Below are positions 8,388 through 18,775 of a stretch of 32,935 bases of DNA, piece by piece. Within the stretch, counting starts at the first letter, position 1; every line of letters starts with the position of its first letter. The notes beneath the pieces were generated by a model. The model was given only the letters and a program-made list of their open reading frames with translations. It made no database searches and had not been told where the DNA came from. The stretch is from Reclinomonas americana ATCC 50394 (Eukaryota; Jakobida; Jakobea; Jakobida), in assembly GCA_048213135.1 (NCBI GenBank), contig AFZH01018780.1, positions 1 to 32,935 on the forward strand. The letters are read 5' to 3'. The position numbers were made by a program, and so were the translations under genes.

Positions 8388-11300
8388 ATGCACAGCTCCC
8401 GTCGCCGCCCGGCCATGAGCGACTCGCCGCCCTCACCCACCAGCCGCAGCAACCGCTCCTCGGTCTCCCCGCGCCAAGTCCGCCGCAGCGGCCACTCTCC
8501 ACGACCCTCCATTGTCGTCTCCTCCGCCTCTTCATCCTCCACCACCACCATCAATGGCCACCACCCGCCTCCTCATCTCAACGGAACCTCACTCACTGTG
8601 CCTCCACTCGCACTTTCATCGTCACTCGCCGAGCACCTCATGCTGCCACTTCCCTCACCGCGCTCCGCCGGAAGCACACGACCCGTCTCCCCACGCGCAG
8701 TCTCCCCGCGCGCCTACTCGCCACTCTCCTCGCTCTCCATCGACGTGCCAAGTTACACACACACACACACACACACACACACTTTCACGCGAATGTTGCA
8801 TTTTGTTTGTGCTCATCGTATATGTGTGTGTGTTTTTAAAAAGCGGGTCCGCCCTCGCCTTCGCCGTCGCCTTCGCCGACTGCGCCGTCGCCTTCGCCGT
8901 CGGGAAGGCGCGGTTCGTCAATGGTGGCGCGCTGGTTCAAAAAGTCGACGGGGCCCTCGGAAGACAACATCAAAGTCGCCGTGCGTGTGCGCCCGTTCAA
9001 TACGTTGTTGGAGCGGTGAGTGGGCGGGAGGGAGGTGGAGGGAGAGAGGGGGGAGACATGCATGCATGTGCATGAGAGTGTGTGATTGGTTTGTGGCTTG
9101 TCGTCGTCTGAAACGTGCATGTCATGCGTGTATGTGCTCATGCATGTGTGGATGTACACGGTGCACGCTGTGTACGTGTGCACTTGTGAGGTTAGCGAGT
9201 GATGCGTGCCGAAGACTGGTCCTCCTCTCCCTTGTGAGATAGACTCGTCCGAGAGAGTTTGCCGACGCGTTTTCGTGCGTTTGCATGTCGTGTGTACGTG
9301 CTCTTGCGTGTGTGCGCGCTGTGCGTTGTGTGGAGTGTGTGTGCACTTGCGAGGTTGGGGAACGATGCGTTGGTGGAGACTGGACCGCCTTTGCATTGTG
9401 AGATAGACTCGTGCGAGAGAGCTTGCCATCGTTTCACATCCGCTGGCATGTCGTGGCGTGTTCGCGCTCTTGCGTGTGGATGCGCGGTGTGTATGTGTGG
9501 AGTGTGTGCACTGGCGAGGTTGGGAACGATGGGCTGCTGCAGACTGGTCCTTTGCGTTGTGAGATAGACTCGTGCGAGAGAGTTTGCCGACGTTGTTTCG
9601 TGGGTTTGCATGTGTGTACGTGCACTGTGCGTGTGTGGAGTGTGTGCACTTGCGAGCGATGCACATCCGGAGACTGGTCCTTTGCGTTGTTGTGTGCCAG
9701 CGCTTTCGCCTCCGTTTGTGTGTCGTGCCTGCACTTGCGAGCGATGTGTTTCCAGAGATAGGTTGTCCACGCTCTCTCGTGCGTTTGCATGTCTTGTGTG
9801 CGTTGGGGTGTTTGCTCTTGCGAGGCTGGCGAACGATGCGTTTCGAGAGACACTTGACATACGTTTGCATGCAATGCGTGGTGTGCGTTGCTCTTCGCAC
9901 TTCGTGAGATCGATGCGGGCATTTCCTACACCCGGTGTTGCACTTGTGAGGCTGGCAGGCGACGCACATCGACAGACATTCCTTCTCGCTGCACTCTCTT
10001 TTCCCTTCGCCCTGCGTTTTGGCTCAATCCTCTTTCTTGTGGCGCAGCGAGGTCGGCGAGCAATGCATCGTGGCCATGGACGGCAACGTGGTCACCATCT
10101 CCAATCCATCCAACCCGGATGCGATGCCACGCGAATACGTGTACAACTACGCGTATTGGAGTCACAACCCCGAAGACCCAAACTTTGCGGACCAGAAGCG
10201 CGTCTACGAAGACCTCGGCAATGTCGTGCTGGAGAATGCTCTGCAGGGTGCGTTTTTCTTGGTGCCAATATCCTTGTGAATGCCCTTGAGTCTCATTTTC
10301 CTTCTTGTGACAGGCTATAACTCGACATTGTTTGCGTACGGCCAGGTGTGCATGCGGTAGTGTGCGTGCGTTTGTGCGTGCATTCGCTCAATTTGCGCAA
10401 CATCTCGCAGAGTGGCTCGGGCAAGTCGTTCTCGATGATTGGTGGCAACAACGAGCACACACGAGGCATTGTGCCGAGAGTTGCGCAGCGTGGACCATCA
10501 GAAGGTCTTTGCGCATCCACAAATTTCTCACCCCGCGCACAGTTATGCCGCGACCTCTTCAACCGCTGCGAGGCGGAGATGAGCGACAATCCGGACCTAG
10601 AGTTCGAATTCTCGCTCACCATGGTGCAAATCTACATGGAGCGTCTCAGCGACCTGCTCGTTGTTGGTCGCCAGGAGCAGGTTAATTTCGCGCTCGCAGT
10701 GGAGAAAGATGTGCGTGCCCGAGGTCGCTCACTTCTCGTATCTCTCGGTGTGCAGAGCGACAAGCGCATCCGTGTTGCCCATGATAAGAAAAAGGGCACG
10801 TATGTGTTTGGCGCCAACCAGTTGCGTGTCGCGCTCGCTGCATACCCCGTGCCTCTCTCTTTTGTTGTTCGCTCACCTGCGTGTGCAGAGTATTTGTCGC
10901 CTCGTACGATGAGATGATGCACCACATGAATCAAGGGCTCCAACTGCGGTGTGTACCCCCCTATGACGCTCTCTTCTTCATCTACTCTGCGTGACCTGAC
11001 CACCCGCTACAGCATTCTCGGCACCACCGCCATGAATTTGGAGTCGTCGAGGGCGCACACCGTCATCACCATCTTCTTTAGCAAGGTGCTGTCCCCCTTA
11101 TTTTTTCAGAAGCATGTCTCTTTCACGCCCGCTCACGTGGACGTTGTCTCGATTTCGTAGAAGGACCGCCGTGCTGGCTCCTCCACCGAGGCCAAGATCA
11201 ACCTGGTCGATCTGGCTGGCTCCGAGCGCGTCGGCAAGGCCGAGACGGAGGGTATCGCGCTGAGGGTGCGTGTCTCTGTCTTTTTCGTTCAGCGTCGACT

Positions 11301-14300
11301 GCATTCTCATCCTGCGTGACCACAGGAGGGAGCCAAGATCAACCTTTCGCTCATGACACTCGGTCGTGTGATTCGGGACTTGGCGCGCGGCCAGTCGGCC
11401 TCCTTCCGTGACTCGAAACTCACCGAGTTGCGTTGCCTACAGCACGTTTGTGCCCCCAAGTCGTTCTGTGGATTCCTCACTCAGCGTCTCGCAGGATGCT
11501 CCAAGAATCGCTGGGAGAGAACAGCAAGACCATTATGATTGCCACCATCTCGCCAACGTCCGCGTGTTACGAGGAATCGGTTTCCACTCTCGAGTTGCGT
11601 GCCACAGAAATCGAGCTTGCGCCACCCGTTCCCTCACCCTCGATGCCCATCCAGGTTCTCAAAAACCGTGTCCACCGTCAAAGTCAAGGCCGTGAAGCAG
11701 CAGCGTACCGACGCCGAGTTGAAGCGGATTGCAGAGGGTGAGATTTCCATCCGTTCATCCTCCGTGCACTGTCCTCAGCATCGTCACCCCCCTTTGCGCA
11801 GAGTCACAAGCGCGTATCGTCGAGCTGCAAGAGGAGCTCGGTGAGTGTCACGATCATCGACTCGAAAGTATCTGGCGTCTGACCGTGTTGCTTTCTCTCT
11901 CTCTCGTGCAGCGCGCAAGGACGAGATGAACTCGGCCATGTTGCAGGACCTGCAAGACGAGCTCGAGGAGAAGCTGCGCCTCATCGAGGAAATGACGCAG
12001 ACATTCAACGAACGCCACCAGCACAGCAAGGTCCTCGACGCGCAGCGTGCAGCGTACTTGCGGGTGCGTTTTTTTTGCTCTTGAATTTGCTTCATCGTGC
12101 TGGGCGTCTGATCGCCTCCTGCCATAGGAAATGGGCATCACGCTGAGTGAGCTCCCGCCAGAAGTGCCACGCATCGTCAACATGAGTGAAGATCCGTTCC
12201 TGGATGGCCGCCTTCAGTACGGCATCAATCCGGGCGAGTCGCTGATTGTCGGACGCCTCGACGAGTCCGCCTCTACGGTGCGCAGTTGTTGTGTGTATTG
12301 TTGATTTACTCGCCGTCTGCTCACCCTCCACGAGCAGCAATCACACGCCAACATTGTGCTGGTGGGTGCCAGCGTCGATCACAAGCACTGCATACTGGAG
12401 AACGTGGGTGCGTATCTCGTTCGGCGAAATTCTTCGGTGGCTGCCCGCCCCCACGCTCGTCTCATCAATGCTTGTGTCCATAGGCGGTCAAGTGTGGCTC
12501 ACGCCACTGACCACCGATGCGAGATATCAGACGTTTGTGAATGGTGCCGAAGTGCGAGAGCGCACCGAGTTGACTCAGGTGCGAAACAGAGGACGATGTG
12601 TCATGCATTTTGTATTTATCGCATTTCGTTGTCCCTTCGGTGTCTGTGTGTACGTGTGTCCCTGACCCTCTTCCTCTTTTTAATCACGGTGGAACACAGG
12701 ACTCGCGCATCTGGATCGGCTCAAGCCACCTGTTCCGTTTCGAAGATCCCACATGCGGTGCTCCCTCAGAAGAAATCACGTACCGATTTGCGTACATGGT
12801 GAGTCTGTCTCCGCCCTTTGAGCCTGGGCAAACCCCGTCGCTGATCACATCGCCGTCTCGTAGGAACTGCTCAAGAACCAGGGCTACCGTGACCCGGAGG
12901 AAGTCAAGCGTGAGGTGGCACGCAACACCGCGCGCGTTCGCAAGCGCTTGGAAGCCAAATTCCAGAAGGAGCGCGAGCAGGCCCAGCACGAACGTGTTGA
13001 GCTCGAGCGTGAGGTGAGTAATGGTTGAACAAGGGCGACCGTTACTGGTAGACTTTCCTTATATCTTCTCTCTTGCCGGTTGTCTTTCCTTCGTCTTCTC
13101 CTATTCTTCTTTCCCACTCCATTTTCCCCTCTTCAATTCCTTCCCGTTCTTTCTCCTCGTCGACTTTCTTTTCCTCCTTCCGGTCGACCCTCTGTCTCTC
13201 TTCCTTCACTTCCACCTCCTTCTCCACCCTTTCCTCCCTTTTCCTCCCTTCTCCTCCTTTCTCTTCCCTTTTCCTCCCTCCTCCTCCCTTCTCCTTCACT
13301 TCCACCTCCTTCTCCTCCCTTCTCCTCCTTCTCCTCCCTTCTCCTCCCTTCTTCTTCACTTGCACCTCCTTCTCCACCCTTTTCCTCCTCTCTCCTCCCT
13401 CCTCCTCCCTTCTCCTTCACTTCCCCTCCCTTCCCCTCCTTTCTCCTCCCTTCGCCTCTTACTCAATCCCCTCCCTCATCCTTCCGCAGATGCAACAACG
13501 CTATGAGGAACGCATACGCCAAGTGCAGGAAGACATTCCAGCTGTGGTACGTTGTCTTGCTCCTCCTTTCTCCTTTCCTCCGTGAGTGACATTGGTGCCT
13601 CGCAGCATGCCGCCCGACGGGAGCTGGAATTGGAGCGCGAGCGTTTGGCGCGCAAGAACCAAGAACTGGAGCAGCAGATCGCCGCTGCTCTCCAGGTCAG
13701 CGTGATTCGAGAGGAGCAGCGCGCACAGGAGGAGATTCACAGAATACGACTGGACAACAAGCTCACGGCGGTGCGCGTGCCTGAGCTCGTCCGCTTCCCA
13801 CATGGCTTCCCCGATACTCACTCCATTTCTGTGTGCCTGCCACGTGCAGCTCCTGCCGCTCGTTCGGCAGGCCAACCTCATTGCCGAAGATCTCAAGCGG
13901 CCTGTCGCATTCAACGGCGTGCTTAGAAGGCGCCCGGAAGCCATTGCACGGCTGGTGCGCGACGATGTCGGCACATTCCAGTCCGATGTTCGTCACTCTC
14001 CACTTGTCTCATTCTCACCCCCGACCTGGCTGACCACACACTTGTGCACACAGGTGGACGCCATGGTAGAGGTGCGCTCGCTGTGGAACTCCACGGTGGC
14101 GCATTGGGATTTTGAGAGTTTCCGTGATCGCTTTGCGGTCATGGATCAAGTTTATCGCGACGTGCACGAGGCCTTGCAGAAGCACTCGGTTTGTTGCCTC
14201 GCGCCCCCTTCTCTCTCTTGGCGTACATGCGTGTGACACTGGCGAGGTGCTGTGCAGACGTACGAGCTTCCGTTGGAGGACGACCCTTTTATTGTTAGAG

Positions 14301-15838
14301 CTGAGCGACAGCTTATCGGCTTTGCTCCCCTTTACCTCATGTCGCTGCGCATGGGTGTCGGTGTCAACGACGACACGGATCCACCCGACGAGGAATCCGG
14401 CGACGGCATCCTGCCCATCATGTCCGATCAGAGTGGCACGCAGGACCTCGGGCACATTGCTTATGTCTTGTGCGTGTTGCTGCTTGCTAATTGAGACCAA
14501 CATCACCTCACTCCCTATTGTGACAGAAAATGTGACTACGACCCGCTGGCATCGATGGATTCGGATGCCTCGGATTTCGAGCCACAGCCGGTGCCCATCG
14601 GCACCGAGCTCAAGTTTTCCATTACCATTCTGTGCGCCCGCAACCTGCCGACCAGCCTCGCCACCGACGTGTACTGCTCATTCAGACTACATCGCGATCC
14701 GCGCGAGAATCGCACCAAGGTGACGTGGTGTTCTGATCGCCCTCCTGAGAGTAGTTGGATTCCTTACACACACATATATGCACGCAGACGGTGGAGGGCG
14801 CCAATCGCAACCCACGTTTTGGCGACACGTTTAATTTTGCCATTGTGATGACCGAGGACATGTCGGAGTACATGATGAACGGCGTCGTCAATGTGCAAGT
14901 GTGGGGCAAGTCTCCGTCGGACACGGCGAAACTTCCGCTGCCCATTCGTGTCGGCTACTCTCCAACGTCGCCAGCACCGACTGTGCGTGGCCTCGGCAAC
15001 GCGTCGGCAGTGACCAATAGTTGCGTGCTAAGAGTCACCATTCCATTCCTTCCCTCTGACGGGAGCTCACGCGTCTCATCACAGTTGCTGCCGCTGCCGC
15101 CGCCGCTGCGACCACACCGCGGTCCATGGCGTCACCACGAGGTTTGTGGTCATGTCTGTGCCTTGCGCATGCCCCTGCTTGGCTGACTCTTTGTGTGTGT
15201 TCGCGTAGCGGTGGCGTCCATGGTCGACAGTCTGCGAAGTGAGCGCACCGATCTGCGTGCCGAAGTGGAGAGGTTACAAAAGGCGCTGGAGAACCGCAAC
15301 GCCGGTCCGTCAAACGACTTGACCATGGAGCTCGTGCGCGGCAGTCAAGAGCGGATGAAGGTGCTGTGGTGTCCTCTTCTTTTCTCTCTCTCTCTCTCTC
15401 TCGATCTCTTGGGCACTGACACCGTCAATCGCGCCACAGTTGCAAACGGAGGTGACGGCCGCACGACAGGCACTACAAAAGGCGCAGCGGCAGATTGTCG
15501 ATCGGGATGAGGAGGCCGAGGAGTTGCGCTCGCGTATTCGACGGTTGGAGAAGGAGGCACAGACGGCCGTTCGTGAGCGACACACGCTGCAACGAGAGCT
15601 GCAGAGCAAGGATGCCGCGCTCACCGAACTGCAGGACTCGCACCGTACTCTGCAGGTTTGTGCGCTGTTGTTCTTGCAGAACCGAGCTCGCTCTCTCTCA
15701 CCGCTGCGCACGGCATCACAGACGAGGCACGATCAAATGACTCAAGAGTTGACTGCTCTCCGCACTCGTTCCTCCACTGCCGTCACACCCGGTAACACGA
15801 CTCCCACTGGCAACAGCGGCTGCTGCGTTGTCTTGTAA
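8388..15838 (+). CDS. kinesin-3 (KIF1/UNC-104/KIF13 type) motor with FHA domain and C-terminal CaaX box
   Basis: Thirty-one exons give 4020 nt (1339 aa). Residues 1-147 are a Ser/Pro-rich, probably disordered extension. The motor starts near IKVAVRVRPFN (about 160). It has the P-loop GQSGSGKS (about 255-262), switch I as NLESSRAH (385-392; usually SSRSH), switch II DLAGSE (418-423) and SKLTEMLQESLG. An FHA domain (about 595-735) contains GSSHLFRFEDP. A coiled coil follows, then a DUF3694-like region (EAN-like QANLIAEDLKRPVAF; WDFESFRDRF), a C2-like domain (about 1028-1120) and a final coiled coil (about 1178-1300). The protein ends Cys-Cys-Val-Val-Leu, so CVVL is a CaaX box predicted to be geranylgeranylated. 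No PH, PX or CAP-Gly domain is seen. Expected role: plus-end vesicle transport. Confidence 0.93.
8755..8780. repeat. (CA)n microsatellite in kinesin intron 1
   Basis: A CA dinucleotide run of about 26 bp shortly after the proposed GTTACA donor at 8752. The intron ends in a GT-rich stretch and TTTTTAAAAAG before the acceptor at 8844. Confidence 0.85.
9016..10047 (+). repeat. 1.03-kb kinesin intron 2 filled with a degenerate tandem repeat
   Basis: The intron interrupts the motor domain between NTLLER and EVGEQC. Inside it a unit of about 160 bp recurs. Its landmarks are GACTGG(T/A)CC near 9212, 9380, 9540 and 9672; GAGATAGACTCGT near 9236, 9398 and 9559 (about 162 bp apart); and a (C/G)TTG(T/C)GAGG-type element near 9184, 9346, 9651, 9735, 9816 and 9941. 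Later copies are shortened and diverged. The strand is strongly G/T-biased. Antisense open frames here come from the repeat, not from genes. Confidence 0.75.
13014..13489 (+). repeat. 476-nt polypyrimidine intron of the kinesin gene
   Basis: Lies between two coiled-coil exons. Almost all of 13080-13470 is C/T on the plus strand, with imperfect repeats of CTTCTCCTCC and CTTCACTTCCACCTCCTTCTCC. Long frames in all three forward frames and purine-rich antisense frames are artefacts of composition. An uninterrupted homopurine-homopyrimidine tract of this length could adopt triplex (H-DNA) structure. Confidence 0.8.
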
Positions 15839-15940
15839 TGTAAGCGGATTTATCATGCGTTTCCTTTTTCTCTCCCCACCCCGCGTCTTGTACAACGAAA
15901 TGTTCATTAACCAACTTCCCGCCGAGGGGGCACACGCTCG

Positions 15941-17064
15941 TCATGAGACGCCTGGTGCCGAGTCGCCAAACTGCTCTCGTATGTCCTCAAGCGTCTCGGT
16001 GGAGGCCGCATCGGTGGGAAAGCGCGCCTGGATCACAGGTCGCACATCTTCTGCCTTGTCCAGCTCGTGCAGGAACGGCAGCAGATCCATCAGCGAGTAC
16101 GATTCGTCAATCTGCATGTACACGAGCGGTCAGAGGCAGGTCACCGCAAGTTCGTTTGAAAAACACACACACGCGCAACTTCGCCCCAGTAGTCTGGCAC
16201 CAGAATGGCATTCTCCGGCTGCAGCGCCGACGACAGCGGTGAGTTGTCGACCAGCACGGTGCGCCGGAGATCTCGCCCGAGAATGTGCAGGTTTTTCACA
16301 AAGTACGGGTGGCCACTGCACGCGGGCGATGAGCGAGGAATAGAGAGGAAGGAGACAGCGGGGGGCAAGAGAGACCTGGTGCATTCGCGAAACAAACAGG
16401 CTCGAAAGATGCGCGACTTCTTGTCAATGAGGGAGACCGCCTCGGCGCCATACGCCGAGTCCGACGCCGTAAACAGAATCGGCTCGGCAAACTCGTTCAC
16501 AGCCTCCAAAAACGCAATCGCGTGCTTGCGGACCCATATCTTGACCGGCTCCTCGCGCTGCATCGCAGCAGAATCGTCAGCACAAGAGCACACACATGAA
16601 GGCCCGCCACACGCACGTTACTGAATGAGTCGCGGACAAACACCTGCGCATCGGGCTTGCGCATGGTGGCGGGCACTGGATGGTGCAAGTAGCGTGCATG
16701 CAGCAGCGTTTCGTCGAGATCCAGCACCACACACAGACGCCCGCGGTCGCTCGGTGCCTGTCATCACGATTGAGCGCAGTGAGGGGAAAGAGCGAGAGGA
16801 GGATGAGTGGCTGCTCACCTGTGGCGCCAGCATGTGATCGGAATGCGCAAACGATGGCGCGTCATACATGCGTCGCCATGAGGATGAAGGCGGTGACTTT
16901 GAAGACGAAGATGCCGATGCTGTGGAGGATGAGAAGAGTGACAGTGATGGAGGCCTTCTGCTAATGAGCGGCGCGTTGTTGTTGTTGTTGTTGTTGTTGC
17001 ACAGTGAATGTCGTAATCTTATGAGTGACCAAGGCGGCTGCAGCGGTCTTCGCACACACAGCAT
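15941..17064 (-). CDS. SCP/FCP1-like HAD protein phosphatase
   Basis: Five exons (descending): 17064-16819, 16757-16617, 16557-16376, 16315-16180, 16111-15941, totalling 876 nt (291 aa). The catalytic HAD motif is VVLDLDETLL, with DLDET at 95-99 holding the nucleophile and acid/base aspartates. FTASDSAYGAEAV and LGRDLRRTVLVDNSP (DNSP at 213-216) complete the fold seen in small CTD phosphatases and the Dullard group. The end (SYSLMDLLPFLHELD) matches the usual SCP C-terminus. The family removes phosphate from Ser/Thr of RNA polymerase II CTD or other nuclear and ER-membrane substrates; which applies is unknown. The N-terminal 80 residues are low complexity, with eight consecutive Asn encoded by a repeat and a Ser-rich tract. 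The start is the first ATG in the open frame; a later Met is possible. It converges with the kinesin gene, 102 bp between stops. Confidence 0.88.
16976..16998. repeat. (GTT)n trinucleotide repeat coding for poly-Asn
   Basis: Read on the minus strand, a CAA/AAC repeat encodes eight consecutive Asn in the N-terminal region of the SCP-like phosphatase (about residues 23-30). Such a repeat is prone to length variation. Confidence 0.85.
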
Positions 17065-17537
17065 TGCTGCTGCACACAATCACAAGAAGAGAAGAAGACA
17101 TCAACAACGGGAAATTGCGCGTGTGTGTGAGTGTGTGTGCGTGTGTCTCATCAGCCTCACTGGGTGTCGTGAGAGTCAGAGGAGATGTGCGCGAGGGGTG
17201 AGTGCATGCGTGTGTGCGAGAGAGAGAAAGGAGAGAGAGTGAGTGTCGCGAGAAGTCGCACTGATGTGGTGCGTGGAGAGCATGCTAAGCGCATCATCAC
17301 CAGAGTAAAGGTGAGAGAGACATGTGTGATTGTGTGTGGAGAGAGAGACAGGGAGAGAGGAAGGTGTGTCTTCTCACCCACACGTCGATTGAAGCAACGT
17401 CTTGTGTCCTGCCACTCTCAATTCCCTTTCCCCCCTCCTATCCCCCTTCCCAACCTTGCCCGTCGCACGCGCATTACACACATGTCGCTGCACGTTTACT
17501 GCGCAACGGCAAGCAAAAGGAGCCTCGACCACACATA
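17065..17537. other. spacer between two minus-strand genes
   Basis: Upstream of the phosphatase start and downstream of the orphan membrane protein stop. It contains GT-rich (17120-17150) and GA-rich (17215-17240, 17330-17360) stretches on plus and a CT-rich stretch near 17420-17460. No convincing frame, RNA gene or poly(A) hexamer was seen. Confidence 0.5.
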
Positions 17538-18313
17538 TCACTGGAACGGGCAGTCGACGGAGAAAAAGTCGGCGGGCCAGTCGGCGACCTGCGCCGGCTT
17601 GTACGACGAGTAGTACACCGAGTCCTGCACGTGCTGGAAGACCCCACTGCTGGCCTCGTTGCCCTCGTAACGATACATGGCCAGTCGATTGGTGTCGGCC
17701 TCGAGCAGCACCGTGTACGTCGAATTGGTGCGGTTTGGCGGATCATCCGGCGGCTGATACGTGTACACGTCTACGGTGCCGACGACTGGCGGGAACGCGC
17801 CGGTGCGCTGGTACGCAAAGATCTTTTGCAGCACGTCGGGCGCGTTCGGGAAGAAGCTGGACTCGGGCTCAAATGTCGCACACTTGCGCTGCATAAAGTC
17901 CATCTCGATGGCGTGCCGAGTGCGAAAATTGTCGACCACGCGCACCGTGCCCATATACGCGGCAATGTCGGAGCGCGTGCACAGCAGCGCAGTCGACGAG
18001 TACGTCCACCCGACCACCTCCGACGACAAGTTCGTCGTGTACTCTACACTGTATGGTGAGGAGGCAACACAGAGAGAGTGGGGAGTGGCGAGAGATGCGT
18101 ACCGTGACGCTGCTCGACAAAGGCGGCGCTGAACTCGGCATCGGTCAGTGGCGGTGTCTTGCCGACTTGACATGAAGAACACGCATTGTCAGTGATGCAC
18201 CAAAGAATGACGTGATGGTGATACGCACCCACAAGCAGCGCACTGAGCAGGCACAGGGCGATGAGCAGAGACAGCGCGGTCGCCGCGGTCATTTGCGAGT
18301 CAAGTTGGTTCAT
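17538..18313 (-). CDS. orphan single-pass membrane or secreted protein, 217 aa
   Basis: Three exons (descending): 18313-18229, 18165-18103, 18043-17538, totalling 654 nt with phase 1 at both junctions. A hydrophobic segment (about residues 11-28: ATALSLLIALCLLSALLV) follows a short Thr/Gln-rich start, so the protein is either type II membrane-anchored or secreted. The remaining 185 residues are lumenal or extracellular by this model, with possible N-glycosylation sites (NLS, NRT, NST) and a C-terminal YYSSYKPAQVADWP region followed by Asp-Cys-Pro. The body looks like a beta-rich LolA- or ependymin-like fold, with paired strands ending YYSS, but this is a weak impression. I do not recognise the family. 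It is divergently arranged with BLM10 across 462 bp. Confidence 0.7.
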
Positions 18314-18775
18314 TGTTTCGGCTTGTCAATCACAGACAGACACACTCATTGCTGAGCGTGTTGCAGGTACGTCGTCGACGATGCTTCTGTGTGTGTGAGC
18401 GTGTGTGCCTCTGTGAGTGGTTTGTGTGTGTGTGCGGCACGTTCGTTGATGCCAAGTGAGAGCATTCGGAGTCGACTCCGCCGCACGAAGTGAGCATTGC
18501 TCGCTCGCTTTGTCGGGATGCACCTCCTCTCTTGTTCTTCCTTTACACGTCGTCACACCGCCGAGGCGAGCACCCACTCGATATCTGCATTCTGTGTGTG
18601 TGTGTGTGTTCCCGCGCGCGCGTGCTCGTCTTGTCTCTGCGTGCACGCCATTGCCACTCGCTCCTCTCTGTGTGACTCTCGCTTCTGTGTGTACGTGCGT
18701 GTGCGCATCGGTGTTCTGTGAGGAAAGCTCTCTCGATCTCGTGTCATCATCTCGCGCGCGTGATTATTGGCGCCA
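18314..18775. promoter_or_regulatory. 462-bp divergent promoter region (orphan membrane gene / BLM10)
   Basis: The spacer between two divergent starts. It holds a 14-bp perfect palindrome at 18467-18480 (CGGAGTCGACTCCG), GT-rich and alternating CG tracts (about 18595-18625), and a 12-bp palindrome ATTGGCGCCAAT at 18766-18777 that runs into the BLM10 start codon. The latter contains a TTGGCGCC core like E2F/DP sites and a CCAAT box on each strand. No TATA box is evident. Regulatory roles are inference. Confidence 0.45.

Larger units (their letters stand above)
8388..15838 (+). other. exon map of the kinesin-3 gene
   Basis: Exons: 8388-8751, 8844-9015, 10048-10247, 10314-10345, 10411-10479, 10543-10710, 10756-10820, 10889-10948, 11013-11085, 11161-11265, 11326-11426, 11495-11593, 11655-11737, 11802-11840, 11912-12063, 12128-12277, 12338-12407, 12484-12578, 12700-12798, 12864-13013, 13490-13546, 13606-13770, 13850-13987, 14054-14188, 14258-14469, 14527-14719, 14788-15019, 15085-15141, 15209-15360, 15440-15655, 15722-15838. 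An extra 33-nt intron at 10667-10699 is possible (frame-neutral), and 10711-10755 (45 nt, also frame-neutral) is treated as an intron on its donor and acceptor. GTTGCG donors are at 10480, 10821, 11427, 11594 and 15020. Confidence 0.75.

Noticed and set aside
8836-9969. 377-aa open frame on minus with repeated His/Thr/Arg segments
   Set aside because: It covers kinesin intron 2; its apparent protein repeats are translations of the intronic minisatellite.
9180-9970. CRISPR-like array suggested by regularly spaced repeats
   Set aside because: Repeats are degenerate and long (about 160 bp), have no unique spacers of uniform size, and sit inside a spliced eukaryotic intron.
13042-13589. Lys/Glu/Gly-rich minus frames and Ser/Pro/Phe-rich plus frames
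   Set aside because: Composition artefacts of the homopurine-homopyrimidine intron. The coiled-coil look comes from GAG/AAG triplets.
16976-16998. (GTT)n tract as a possible telomere-like or non-coding repeat
   Set aside because: It lies in the first coding exon of the phosphatase and reads as poly-Asn in frame, so it is treated as a coding microsatellite.
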